Below, piece after piece: positions 22,252 through 31,088 of a DNA stretch of 35,052 bases. This stretch comes from Agathobaculum sp. (GTDB lineage Bacteria > Bacillota > Clostridia > Oscillospirales > Butyricicoccaceae): assembly GCF_022775115.1 (NCBI RefSeq), contig NZ_JALFLA010000073.1:1-35052 (forward strand). The letters are read 5' to 3'. Both the position numbers and the translations under genes were made by a program. The notes under the pieces are model-generated. The model saw only the letters and a program-made list of their open reading frames with translations. It did not search any database and was not told the DNA's origin. How positions within the stretch are numbered: position 1 is the first letter of the stretch; each line of letters starts with the position of its first letter.

Positions 22252-23673
22252 ATGGGCGGTTTTTTCGGCGCGGCCTCCAAGCGGGACTGCGTGCTGGATA
22301 TTTTCTTCGGTGTGGACTACCACTCCCATCTTGGCACCAAGCGCGGCGGCATGGTCGTGTACGACAGCGGGAGCGGCTTCCAGCGCCAGATACACAACAT
22401 TTCCAACACCCCCTTCCGCACCAAGTTTGAGGACGATGTGCGCGATTTTCACGGCTGTAGCGGTATCGGCTGCATTAGTGACACCGATCCCCAGCCGCTG
22501 CTGGTGCGCTCGCACCTCGGCTTGTACGCGATCACGACGGTGGGCATCATCAACAACGCCGAGGCGCTGGTCTCGCAGTATTTTTCCGACCACGGCCACC
22601 AGTTCATGGCGATGAGCTCGGGCAAGGTAAACCAAACCGAGCTGATTGCCGCGCTCATCAATAAGCAGGAGGATATCGTCACCGGCATCCGCTACGCGCA
22701 GGAGCAGATCGACGGTTCGGCCACCATCCTCATCCTGACGCCCGAGGGCATCATCGCCGCGCGCGACCGCGTCGGCCGCCTGCCCGTGCTGGTCGGCCGG
22801 GGGGAGGACGGCTGCTGCGTCTCCTTTGAGTCCTTCGCCTATCATAAGCTCGGCTATGCCGACCACTATGAGCTTGGCCCGCGCGAGATCGTCCGCGTGA
22901 CGGCCGAGGGCGTGCAGACGCTGGCTCCGGCGGGCGAGCAGATGAAGATCTGTTCCTTCCTGTGGACGTACTACGGCTATCCCAACTCCAACTACGAGGG
23001 CAAGAACGTTGAGCTGATGCGCTATAAAAACGGCGAGATATTGGCGCTGGGCGACCGCAGGCGCGGGCTGGCGCAGGATATCGACTATGTGGCCGGTGTG
23101 CCCGATTCGGGTGTGCCGCACGCCATCGGCTACGCCAACGCTTGCCACATTCCGTTCGCGCGCCCGTTCATCAAGTACACGCCGACTTGGCCGCGCTCGT
23201 TCATGCCATCCAACCAGCAGGTGCGCAATCAGGTGGCCAAGATGAAGCAGATACCGGTGCCCGAGCTGATCGAGGGCAAAAAGCTGCTGTTTGTGGACGA
23301 TTCGATCGTGCGCGGCACACAGCTGCGCGAGACGGTCGAGTTCCTCTATGCCTCGGGTGCGGCCGAGGTGCATATGCGCTCGGCCTGTCCGCCGATCATG
23401 TACGGCTGCAAATACCTCAACTTCTCCTCGTCGAACTCGGAGCTTGAGCTGCTCGCGCGCCGCACCGTGCGCGAGCTGGAGGGGGACGAGGGCTGCCGGC
23501 ATCTGGACGAGTACGCCGACGCGGACACCGCGCGCGGCCAGCGGATGCTCGAGCGCATCTGCCGGGATTTCGGCTTTTCCTCGCTTGGCTACCAGTCGCT
23601 GGAAGGGCTGCTCGAAGCGATCGGCCTTGCGCGGGACAAGGTCTGCACCTATTGCTGGAACGGGCAGGAGTGA
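22252..23673 (+). CDS. PurF paralogue lacking the glutaminase nucleophile
   Basis: The protein has 473 residues, with AAAGGAGG before ATG 22252. It aligns with amidophosphoribosyltransferase along its length. However, the mature N-terminus that should be Cys (CGVFGI) reads MGGFFGAAS, so there is no Ntn nucleophile and no propeptide. The PRPP loop is intact (KLLFVDDSIVRGTQ, ~343-356), and all four likely [4Fe-4S] cysteines are kept (KICSF, YGCKY, CTYC). Glutamine hydrolysis should be lost while PRPP binding and cluster structure remain. It sits directly before the true purF, so it may use free ammonia or form a regulatory hetero-oligomer with PurF. I recall similar MGGFFG proteins in other Clostridia; I know of no demonstrated function. 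Confidence 0.88.
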   Translation: MGGFFGAASKRDCVLDIFFGVDYHSHLGTKRGGMVVYDSGSGFQRQIHNISNTPFRTKFEDDVRDFHGCSGIGCISDTDPQPLLVRSHLGLYAITTVGIINNAEALVSQYFSDHGHQFMAMSSGKVNQTELIAALINKQEDIVTGIRYAQEQIDGSATILILTPEGIIAARDRVGRLPVLVGRGEDGCCVSFESFAYHKLGYADHYELGPREIVRVTAEGVQTLAPAGEQMKICSFLWTYYGYPNSNYEGKNVELMRYKNGEILALGDRRRGLAQDIDYVAGVPDSGVPHAIGYANACHIPFARPFIKYTPTWPRSFMPSNQQVRNQVAKMKQIPVPELIEGKKLLFVDDSIVRGTQLRETVEFLYASGAAEVHMRSACPPIMYGCKYLNFSSSNSELELLARRTVRELEGDEGCRHLDEYADADTARGQRMLERICRDFGFSSLGYQSLEGLLEAIGLARDKVCTYCWNGQE

Positions 23674-23744
23674 CCGCCTGCCCGCGTATTTGTCATCCAC
23701 CCCCGAACCGCAGCGCGCGCGGCGCGCCCAAGCAGAGGTTAACC

Positions 23745-25205
23745 ATGAAATATACAGTCAAAAAACGCACTCGCGCGCCGTTTGACGGCGACGCGGTACA
23801 CGAGGAATGCGGCGTATTCGGTATCGCCGCCGGTGAAAACAGCGCGGTCAGCCCCGCGCACGACACCTATACCGCGCTGTTCGCCTTGCAGCACCGCGGG
23901 CAGGAGGCCTGCGGCATCGCGGTGAACAACAAGGGCGTCATCCGCTGCCATAAGGATGTCGGTCTGGTCGGCGCGGTGTTTGACCAGCAGATACTCGACG
24001 CGATGCCCGGCCAAATGGCCATCGGCCATGTGCGCTACTCAACCACCGGAGACACCCGCCGCGAAAACGCGCAGCCGATCTCGATCACGCACGTCAAGGG
24101 TAACCTTGCCGTGGCGCACAACGGCAATCTGGTCAACGCGGGCGCGCTGCGGCATGAGCTTGAGCTGGGCGGGGCGATCTTCCGCTCGTCGAGCGATACC
24201 GAGGTGCTGGTCTACGCGATCGTGCGCGAGCGGCTGCGCTGCGGCAGCATCGAGCAGGCCGTGCTGCACACGATGGACGTGATCGAGGGCGCGTATTCGC
24301 TGGTCGTCATGTCGCCGCGCAAGCTGATCGCGGCGCGCGACCCGCGCGGCTTCCGCCCGCTGTGCATCGGCCGGCTGGACGGCGCGTACCTGTTTGCCTC
24401 GGAATCGTGCGCGCTGGACGCGCTGGGCGCGGAATTTGTGCGCGATGTCGAGCCGGGCGAGGTCTGTGTGGTGGAAAACGGCACGCTGCGCTCGCTGCAC
24501 TGCGAGAAAAAATGCGAAAGCGCGGCCTGTGTGTTCGAGTATATCTATTTTGCCCGGCCGGACTCGGTCATCGACGGCGCTTCGGTCGAGCGCGCGCGGC
24601 AGGAGGCCGGCAAGTACCTGTCGATCGAGCACCCGGTCGGCGCGGACGTGGTCATCGGCGTGCCGGATTCGGGCATTCCGGCGGCCATCGGCTACGCCAA
24701 GTGCTCGGGCATCCCATACGGCGTAGGCCTTATCAAAAACCGCTACATCGCGCGCACCTTCATCCAGCCCGGGCAGGACAAGCGCGAGCGCTCGGTGCGG
24801 CTCAAGCTCAACGCGTTGCGCGAGGCGGTAAATGGCAAGCGGGTCATCATGGTCGATGATTCGATCGTGCGCGGCACGACCTGCGCGCGGCTGGTCGCGC
24901 TGCTGCGCGACGCGGGCGCGGCCGAGGTGCATATGCGCATCTCCGCGCCGCCGTTCCGCCACCCCTGCTTTTTCGGCACGGACATCCCCGCGCGGCGGCA
25001 GCTGCTGGCGCACGGGCGCACGGTCGAGCAGATGCGTGACATCATCGGTGTGGACAGCCTCGGCTTTCTCTCGCTGGAGGCCGCGCACAAGATCGCGGTC
25101 GGCTGCAAGCTGCATTTCTGCGACGCCTGCTTTTCCGGGCAGTATCCGATGGAAACGCCCGACGAGGCCGAAAAGAACCTGTTTGAAAACGAGATCGAGC
25201 TGTAA
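23745..25205 (+). CDS. purF: Amidophosphoribosyltransferase (catalytically complete)
   Basis: It is the first committed purine enzyme: PRPP plus glutamine gives phosphoribosylamine. ATG 23745 behind AGAGG is chosen over an upstream GC-rich extension that would reach back into the previous gene. A propeptide of 21 residues precedes Cys22 (HEECGVFGI), the Ntn nucleophile after processing. Glutaminase blocks LQHRGQEACGIA, GHVRYSTTG and AVAHNGNLVNA are followed by the PRPP loop VIMVDDSIVRGTTC (~367-380). Fe-S cysteines lie in AACVF, HPCFF and CDACF. The total of 486 residues matches Bacillus-type PurF, which is cluster-bearing and feedback-inhibited by nucleotides. Confidence 0.96.
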   Translation: MKYTVKKRTRAPFDGDAVHEECGVFGIAAGENSAVSPAHDTYTALFALQHRGQEACGIAVNNKGVIRCHKDVGLVGAVFDQQILDAMPGQMAIGHVRYSTTGDTRRENAQPISITHVKGNLAVAHNGNLVNAGALRHELELGGAIFRSSSDTEVLVYAIVRERLRCGSIEQAVLHTMDVIEGAYSLVVMSPRKLIAARDPRGFRPLCIGRLDGAYLFASESCALDALGAEFVRDVEPGEVCVVENGTLRSLHCEKKCESAACVFEYIYFARPDSVIDGASVERARQEAGKYLSIEHPVGADVVIGVPDSGIPAAIGYAKCSGIPYGVGLIKNRYIARTFIQPGQDKRERSVRLKLNALREAVNGKRVIMVDDSIVRGTTCARLVALLRDAGAAEVHMRISAPPFRHPCFFGTDIPARRQLLAHGRTVEQMRDIIGVDSLGFLSLEAAHKIAVGCKLHFCDACFSGQYPMETPDEAEKNLFENEIEL

Positions 25206-25300
25206 GCAGAGCCTAAGGCGGCGCCGCACGATTGCGTCTTGGGCGCTTTGCAGAAATTCTGCGGTGTTGCCTTAAAAACTACCGAAAGAGGAGTACGATT

Positions 25301-26338
25301 ATGAGTGAGAGCCGTTCTGAAAGCTATAAGGCGGCGGGCGTGGACGTTACCGCCGGCTACGAGGCGGTCAAGCTGATGAAGCCGATGGTCGAATCGACCT
25401 TTACCAAGGGCGTGATGGGCACGCTCGGCGGCTTCGGCGGGCTGTTCCGCCCGGATTTCAAGGGTATGGCCGACCCGGTGCTGGTATCCGGCACGGATGG
25501 CGTGGGCACCAAGCTCAAGCTGGCCTTTCTGCTGGATAAGCATGACACGGTCGGCATTGACTGCGTGGCCATGTGCGTCAATGACATTGCCTGCTGTGGC
25601 GCGCAGCCGCTGTTCTTTCTGGATTATATCGCGGTCGGCAAAAACCACCCGGCCAAAATCGCGCAGATGGTTTCGGGCATCGCCGAGGGCTGTCGGCAGG
25701 CGGGCTGCGCGCTGATCGGCGGCGAGACCGCCGAGATGCCCGGCTTCTATCCCGAGGATGAGTACGACATGGCCGGTTTCTCGGTCGGCATGGTCGATAA
25801 GGAGAAGATGATCGATGGCTCTTCCATCCGACCGGGGGATGTGCTGATCGGCGTGGCCTCCTCGGGCGTGCACTCCAACGGCTACTCGCTCGTGCGCAAG
25901 ACCTTCGGCATCAACGAAAAGGCGGTCCGCCGCTATATTGACGAGTTCGGCAAAACCCTTGGCGAGGAGTTGCTCACCCCGACCAAGATCTACGTCAGGG
26001 CCATCCAGTCGCTGCTGGGCAAGGTCGAGGTCAAGGGCATCAGCCACATCACGGGCGGCGGCTTTTATGAAAACGTGCCGCGTATGCTGCACGAGGGTGT
26101 GTGCGCCCGTATTGAGAAAAAGGCCATGCCCGTGCCGCCGGTATTTGAGCTGATCGCCAAAACCGGCAAGATACCCGAGCGTGATATGTACAACACCTTC
26201 AACATGGGCGCGGGGCTGGTGCTGGCCGTCGCGGCAGAGGATGCTGACCGCGCGGTCGCCGCGATCTCGGCCGCGGGCGAGCAGGCATACATCATCGGCA
26301 TATGCACGGCGGGCGAAAAGGGCATTGTGCTGGACTGA
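25301..26338 (+). CDS. purM: Phosphoribosylformylglycinamidine cyclo-ligase (AIR synthetase)
   Basis: It closes the imidazole ring of FGAM to AIR with ATP. The protein has 345 residues, with ATG 25301 behind AAAGAGGAG. The start [16 protein letters not shown] is diagnostic. Other family blocks are [67 protein letters not shown] and [17 protein letters not shown]. The 95-base gap after purF holds no clear terminator, so it is probably co-transcribed. The substrate-making FGAM synthase genes (purL or purSQL) are not in the window. Confidence 0.97.
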   Translation: MSESRSESYKAAGVDVTAGYEAVKLMKPMVESTFTKGVMGTLGGFGGLFRPDFKGMADPVLVSGTDGVGTKLKLAFLLDKHDTVGIDCVAMCVNDIACCGAQPLFFLDYIAVGKNHPAKIAQMVSGIAEGCRQAGCALIGGETAEMPGFYPEDEYDMAGFSVGMVDKEKMIDGSSIRPGDVLIGVASSGVHSNGYSLVRKTFGINEKAVRRYIDEFGKTLGEELLTPTKIYVRAIQSLLGKVEVKGISHITGGGFYENVPRMLHEGVCARIEKKAMPVPPVFELIAKTGKIPERDMYNTFNMGAGLVLAVAAEDADRAVAAISAAGEQAYIIGICTAGEKGIVLD

Positions 26339-26389
26339 TCAGCACGGGCAGCGCCCCCGGCGCACAAATGAAATGCGGAGAAAAGGAAC

Positions 26390-27013
26390 ATGATAAACAT
26401 TGCAGTTTTGGTTTCGGGCGGCGGCACCAATTTACAGGCGCTGATCGACGCGGAGCAGGCCGGGAGGCTGGAAAACGGGCGCATCGCGCTGGTCGTCTCG
26501 TCAAACCCGGGGGCGTTCGCGCTCGAGCGCGCGGCAAAGGCGGGCATACCGAGCGAAGTGCTGCGCCGGCGGGACTATCCCTCGGCCGAGGCGTGGGGCG
26601 AGGCGCTGGCCGCGCTGCTCGCGGAAAAGGAGATCGGCCTTATCGTGCTGGCCGGGTTTATGACTGTGCTGAGCGCGGATATCTGCCGCCGGTATGAAAA
26701 TAAGATCATCAACGTGCATCCCTCGCTCATCCCCTCCTTTTGCGGCGAGGGGTTCTACGGCCTGCATGTACACGAGGCCGCCTTGGCCAAGGGTGTCAAG
26801 GTGACCGGCGCGACCGTGCATTTCGTGTCCGAAGTGGTCGACGGCGGCGCGATCATCGCGCAGAAGGCGGTCGAGGTCGCGCCGGAGGACACACCGGAGA
26901 CGCTGCAAAAGCGCGTGATGCGTCAGGCCGAATGGCTGCTGCTGCCGCAGGCCGTCTCGGATTTCTGCGCGGGCCGCCTGCGGGTGGACGGCGCGACCGT
27001 CACCAAAGCATAA
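26390..27013 (+). CDS. purN: Phosphoribosylglycinamide formyltransferase (folate-dependent)
   Basis: It transfers formyl from 10-formyl-THF to GAR. The protein has 207 residues, with ATG 26390 behind AAAAGGAA. It starts IAVLVSGGGTNLQALID, the phosphate-binding loop. The catalytic Asn and His are in IINVHPSLIPSF, and the catalytic Asp is in VSEVVDGGAIIAQ. It lies 51 bases after purM. Confidence 0.97.
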   Translation: MINIAVLVSGGGTNLQALIDAEQAGRLENGRIALVVSSNPGAFALERAAKAGIPSEVLRRRDYPSAEAWGEALAALLAEKEIGLIVLAGFMTVLSADICRRYENKIINVHPSLIPSFCGEGFYGLHVHEAALAKGVKVTGATVHFVSEVVDGGAIIAQKAVEVAPEDTPETLQKRVMRQAEWLLLPQAVSDFCAGRLRVDGATVTKA

Positions 27014-27035
27014 GAACAAGGAGTGTGCAAGAGTA

Positions 27036-27749
27036 ATGAACAGAAATGTGTTTGACATCAGCAACGAGCTGCAGGGCAACGCCTATCCGGGGCGCGGCAT
27101 CATCCTTGGCCGCATGGCGGACAACAAGACCGATGTGATCGCCTATTTCATCATGGGGCGCTCGGAAAACAGCCGCAACCGTGTGTTCGTCGAAACTGAG
27201 GACGGCATCCGCACCGAGGCGCACGACCCGGCCAAGATGACCGACCCCTCGCTCATCATCTATCATCCGGTGCGTATGTGCGAGGGGCGCACAGTCGTCA
27301 CCAACGGCGACCAGACTGACACGATCTGCGAGTATCTGCGCGCGGGCAAGAGCTATATCGACGCGCTGCGCACCCGCGAGTTTGAGCCGGACGCGCCCAA
27401 CTACACCCCGCGCATTTCGGGCATCGTCAACGAGGACGGCTCGTACTGCCTGTCCATCCTCAAAAACTTTACCTCCGACCCGACGGCCAGCAAGCGCTAC
27501 TTCTTCGAGTATGACAAGCCGGTGGCGGGGCGCGGCCACTTTATCCACACCTACCAGTGCGACGGCGACCCGCTGCCCCAGTTCCGGGGTGAGCCCAAGT
27601 GCGTCCATCTGGAAAACCAGACGCTCGAGCAGTTCACCGACATGGTGTGGAACAGCCTCAACGAGCAGAATAAGATCGCGCTGTTTGTGCGCTATCTCGA
27701 TATCACGACCGGCACATACCGGCAGATCATCAAAAACAAGCATGTGTAA
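27036..27749 (+). CDS. purO: IMP cyclohydrolase, PurO-type
   Basis: It closes FAICAR to IMP, the last de novo step. The protein has 237 residues, with ATG 27036 behind AAGGAG. The sequence MNRNVFDISNELQGNAYPGRGIILGRM ... VIAYFIMGRSENSRNRVF matches the IMP_cyclohyd/PurO family, first described in archaea, rather than the N-terminal domain of bifunctional PurH. It is immediately followed by a separate AICAR transformylase, which supplies FAICAR. The length is slightly above the ~200 residues of archaeal PurO. Confidence 0.9.
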   Translation: MNRNVFDISNELQGNAYPGRGIILGRMADNKTDVIAYFIMGRSENSRNRVFVETEDGIRTEAHDPAKMTDPSLIIYHPVRMCEGRTVVTNGDQTDTICEYLRAGKSYIDALRTREFEPDAPNYTPRISGIVNEDGSYCLSILKNFTSDPTASKRYFFEYDKPVAGRGHFIHTYQCDGDPLPQFRGEPKCVHLENQTLEQFTDMVWNSLNEQNKIALFVRYLDITTGTYRQIIKNKHV

Positions 27750-27761
27750 GGAGAGCGAGAA

Positions 27762-28937
27762 ATGACCGAACTGGCACTGAAGTACGGCTGCAACCCCAAT
27801 CAAAAGCCCGCGCGCATCTTTATGACCGAGGGTGAGCTGCCGCTCGAGGTATTGAACGGCCGGCCGGGCTATATCAACTTCTGCGATGCGCTCAATGCGT
27901 GGCAGCTGGTCAAGGCGCTGCGCCGGGCGACCGGCCTGCCTGCGGCGGCCTCCTTCAAGCACGTTTCGCCTGCGGGCGCGGCGCTGGCCAGTCCGCTGAC
28001 CGAGACCGAAAAGGCGATGTACTTTGTCGATGCGGCGCACGAGCTGTCGCCCATCGCCACGGCCTATATCCGCGCCCGCGGCGCTGACCGCCTGTGCTCC
28101 TACGGCGACTGGGCGGCGCTGAGCGACACCTGCGACGCGGATACCGCGCGCTACCTCGCGGGTGAGGTGTCCGACGGCATCATCGCGCCGGACTACACCG
28201 ACGAAGCGCTGGAGATTCTGCGCACCAAGCGCAAGGGCGGCTATAATGTTGTGCGCATCGACCCGGACTATGTGCCGGGGCCGGTCGAGCAGCGGGATAT
28301 TTTCGGCGTGCGTTTTGAGCAGGGCTACAACGATTATGAGATCAGCGAAAGCCTGCTGACCAACATCGTGACCGACAACAAGACGCTGCCCGCCGCCGCC
28401 GCGCGCGATATGCTGCTCGCGCTCATCACGCTCAAGTATACGCAGTCCAACTCGGTCTGCTATGTCAAGGACGGCCAGACCATCGGCGTGGGCGCGGGGC
28501 AGCAGAGCCGTATCCACTGCACCCGTCTGGCCGGGCAGAAGGCGGACAACTGGTTCCTGCGCCAGCATCCCAAGGTGCTTGGCCTGCCGTTTGTTGACGG
28601 CATCCGCCGTCCTGACCGCGACAACGCGATCGACGTGTATATCTCGGACGAGTACGAGGATGTGCTGGACGACGGCGTGTGGCAGGGTATCTTCCAAACA
28701 AAACCCGCGCCGCTGACCGCCGAGGAAAAGAAGGCGTGGATCGCAAAGAACACCGGCGTGACCGTCGGCTCGGACGCCTTCTTCCCGTTTGGGGACAATG
28801 TCGAGCGGGCGCGCAAGTCGGGTGTGGGCTATATCGTGCAGCCGGGCGGCTCGATTCGGGACGATCATGTGATCGAGACGGCCAATAAGTACGGCATGGT
28901 CATGGCGTTCACGGGGATGCGCCTGTTCCACCACTAA
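27762..28937 (+). CDS. purH: Stand-alone AICAR transformylase (PurH C-terminal domain type)
   Basis: It formylates AICAR with 10-formyl-THF to FAICAR. The protein has 391 residues, with ATG 27762 behind GGAGAG, 12 bases after the cyclohydrolase. The start LKYGCNPNQKPARIF matches the beginning of the AICARFT domain, and the catalytic Lys-His pair is K66-H67 in AASFKHVSPAGAAL. Other blocks are SNSVCYVKDGQTIGVGAGQQSRIHC, DAFFPFGDNVERARKSG and YIVQPGGSIRDDHVI. The IMP cyclohydrolase domain normally fused at the N-terminus is absent, its role being taken by the PurO-type gene upstream. Confidence 0.95.
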   Translation: MTELALKYGCNPNQKPARIFMTEGELPLEVLNGRPGYINFCDALNAWQLVKALRRATGLPAAASFKHVSPAGAALASPLTETEKAMYFVDAAHELSPIATAYIRARGADRLCSYGDWAALSDTCDADTARYLAGEVSDGIIAPDYTDEALEILRTKRKGGYNVVRIDPDYVPGPVEQRDIFGVRFEQGYNDYEISESLLTNIVTDNKTLPAAAARDMLLALITLKYTQSNSVCYVKDGQTIGVGAGQQSRIHCTRLAGQKADNWFLRQHPKVLGLPFVDGIRRPDRDNAIDVYISDEYEDVLDDGVWQGIFQTKPAPLTAEEKKAWIAKNTGVTVGSDAFFPFGDNVERARKSGVGYIVQPGGSIRDDHVIETANKYGMVMAFTGMRLFHH

Positions 28938-28940
28938 CGC

Positions 28941-29501
28941 ATGATACAAACGTATTACGCATACCTGCTGCTGGCGGGCGGGTATGTGCTTGGTCTGGCG
29001 CTGCCGCAGGTGGGGGCGGATATCTGGCTCGTGCCGGCTGTTCCCTATGTGCTGGTCGGGCTGAGCATGCTGCATCTGCGGCGCTTCTCACGGTGGTACT
29101 GTGGCGTGGAGGCGGCAAGCGCCGTGTGCGCGGCGCTTGCGCTGGCGCAGGGGCTGACCGATACGCCAGCCGTCGCTACGCTGCTTGTGCTGGTGGCCTG
29201 CGCGGCCGATGTGCTGCTCTGCCTTGCGATGGCCGCGCAGCGCCGGCGCTACGGCCTTGGCGCGGCGGCGGAGTACGCGCTGCTCGTGCTCGCGGTCGTA
29301 TTCGGTCTCGGCGCGGCGGCTCTCCTGCTGATGGGCACGCAGCTGCTGGCAGGCTTTGCGCGCGTGGGCGGTACGATGGTCGCATTTGACCCGTTGACCG
29401 TCATCAACACGGTGGGACTGGTCTTCCGGATCGGCATGATCGCGGATGTGTTCCGCCTGCAACGGGAAGCGCTTCGGCACGAGGCGGAGGCACAGAAGTG
29501 A
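28941..29501 (+). CDS. Membrane protein of unknown function (186 residues)
   Basis: ATG 28941 lies 3 bases after the transformylase stop codon, without a strong ribosome site, so translation is likely coupled. Roughly five hydrophobic segments are separated by short basic loops (HLRRFSRWYCG, AAQRRRYGLG). The C-terminus is cytosolic-looking and charged (REALRHEAEAQK). I recognise no family. Codon use is GC-rich like the neighbours. It overlaps the next small membrane gene by 4 bases, and the two may form one complex. A transporter or anchor linked to purine metabolism is possible only by position. Confidence 0.75.
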   Translation: MIQTYYAYLLLAGGYVLGLALPQVGADIWLVPAVPYVLVGLSMLHLRRFSRWYCGVEAASAVCAALALAQGLTDTPAVATLLVLVACAADVLLCLAMAAQRRRYGLGAAAEYALLVLAVVFGLGAAALLLMGTQLLAGFARVGGTMVAFDPLTVINTVGLVFRIGMIADVFRLQREALRHEAEAQK

Positions 29502-29815
29502 CAGCGCAGCGCATCGGCGCGCAGCTGGCGCTGTGGGGTGGCCTGCTGGCGGCAGCTGTGCTGGCCTATGGCCTGCACGCGAACTGGTTTTTGCCCGCGC
29601 TCGGACTGACCACGGCCTACTGCGGCGCGCAGCGGCTGGAGGGGCGCTCGCTGTGGTACGGGCGCGCCGCGTATGCGGCAATATGCGGCGTGCTGCTGCT
29701 GCTCATCGGCGGGGCGGGCCTTTTCCGCATGTCGACGGCGCTCGCCGCCCTCCCCATGCTCGCCATGGCGGTGTTTGCGCTGCTCGGCCTGCGGCAGAGC
29801 CGCAGAGATCAATAA
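29498..29815 (+). CDS. Small membrane protein of unknown function (105 residues)
   Basis: GTG 29498 overlaps the previous stop codon (GTGA), typical of translational coupling. Three or four hydrophobic helices fill the protein (LALWGGLLAAAVLAYGLHA, AAICGVLLLLIGGAG, ALPMLAMAVFALLGLR), ending in a basic tail, RQSRRDQ. No motif is recognised. It lies 16 bases upstream of purD in the same operon. Confidence 0.7.
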   Translation: MTAQRIGAQLALWGGLLAAAVLAYGLHANWFLPALGLTTAYCGAQRLEGRSLWYGRAAYAAICGVLLLLIGGAGLFRMSTALAALPMLAMAVFALLGLRQSRRDQ

Positions 29816-29831
29816 CGCACGGAGGTTATAT

Positions 29832-31088
29832 ATGAAGGTTCTGGTGATCGGCGGGGGCGGGCGCGAGCACGCCGTCGTCCATACCCTACGGAAAAGTGCC
29901 AAGGTCGATCATATCTGGTGCGCGCCGGGCAACGGCGGCATCGCGGCCGAGGCCGAATGCGTCGACATCGCGGCGACCGATATCGAAAGTATGGTCGCTT
30001 TTGCGCGGCAGGCGCGTCCCGATCTGGTCGTCGTCACGCCGGACGATCCGCTTGCCCTTGGCATGGTGGACGCGCTTGAGCAGGCCGGACTGCGCGCCTT
30101 TGGCCCGCGCGCAAACGCGGCGGTGATCGAAGGCTCGAAGTCCTTTGCCAAGGCGCTGATGCGCAAGTATCACATCCCGACCGCGGATTACGCTGTTTTT
30201 GAAAACTCGGCGGAAGCCATCGCCTATATCCGTGAAAAGGGCGCGCCGATCGTGGTCAAGGCCGACGGGCTGGCGCTCGGCAAGGGCGTTACCGTCGCCA
30301 TGACCGAGGAGCAGGCCGTCGAAGCGGTCAGGGACGCGATCGACGGCGGCGCGTTCGGCGGCGCAGGCGCACGTGTTGTTATCGAGGAGTATCTGACCGG
30401 GCCGGAGGTGTCCGTGCTCGCGTTTGTGGACGGCAAGCACCTCAAGGCCATGCCCGCCGCGCAGGATCACAAACGCGCGCTCGACAACGACGAGGGGCCG
30501 AACACCGGCGGCATGGGGGCGTTCTCTCCCTCGCGGTTTTACACGGAGGAGACCGCGAAAATCTGCATGGACACCATCTTCGCGCCGACAGTCGCGGCGA
30601 TGGCGGCCGAGGGGCGGCCGTTCAAGGGCGTGCTGTATTTCGGCCTGATGCTAACGCCTAAGGGCCCTCAGGTGATCGAGTACAACGCACGCTTTGGCGA
30701 CCCTGAGACGCAGGCTGTGCTCAGCCGCTTGGAGAGCGATCTGTTTGACATTTTTAACGCCGTGATCGACGGGCGGCTGGACGAGACTGACATCCGCTGG
30801 GCGGATAACGCCGCGTGCTGCGTGTGCATCGCCTCGGGCGGTTATCCCAAGGCCTATGAGAAGGGCAAGGAGATCACTGGCCTTGCGGATGTGACCGGCT
30901 CGTTTGTGTTCCACGCGGGCACGGTGCAGAAAAACGGCAAAATGCTTACGAGCGGTGGCCGCGTGCTCGGCGTGACCGCAACCGCGCCCACGCTGGACGA
31001 GGCGATCGCGGCGGCGTATGCGGACGTAAAGAAGATACACTTTGACCAGATGCATTACAGAACGGATATTGGAGTGAAAAAAGGATGA
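29832..31088 (+). CDS. purD: Phosphoribosylamine-glycine ligase (GAR synthetase)
   Basis: This ATP-grasp enzyme joins phosphoribosylamine and glycine. The protein has 418 residues. ATG 29832 lies behind GGAGGTTATAT; the open frame extends upstream into the membrane gene without meaning. The start MKVLVIGGGGREHAVVHTL is diagnostic. ATP-grasp blocks include APIVVKADGLALGKGV, VIEEYLTGPEVSVLAF, DEGPNTGGMGAFSPS and VIEYNARFGDPETQAVL. It is the last recognised purine gene of the operon and overlaps the next gene by 4 bases. Confidence 0.97.
   Translation: MKVLVIGGGGREHAVVHTLRKSAKVDHIWCAPGNGGIAAEAECVDIAATDIESMVAFARQARPDLVVVTPDDPLALGMVDALEQAGLRAFGPRANAAVIEGSKSFAKALMRKYHIPTADYAVFENSAEAIAYIREKGAPIVVKADGLALGKGVTVAMTEEQAVEAVRDAIDGGAFGGAGARVVIEEYLTGPEVSVLAFVDGKHLKAMPAAQDHKRALDNDEGPNTGGMGAFSPSRFYTEETAKICMDTIFAPTVAAMAAEGRPFKGVLYFGLMLTPKGPQVIEYNARFGDPETQAVLSRLESDLFDIFNAVIDGRLDETDIRWADNAACCVCIASGGYPKAYEKGKEITGLADVTGSFVFHAGTVQKNGKMLTSGGRVLGVTATAPTLDEAIAAAYADVKKIHFDQMHYRTDIGVKKG

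Noticed and set aside
22216-23700. 494-codon minus-strand frame opposite the PurF paralogue
   Set aside because: It is an antisense shadow; the plus strand shows the PRPP loop and family-length protein.
27000-29075. 691-codon minus-strand frame opposite the PurO and AICAR transformylase genes
   Set aside because: GC-rich DNA suppresses antisense stops; both recognised enzymes lie on the plus strand and no motif is present in the antisense product.
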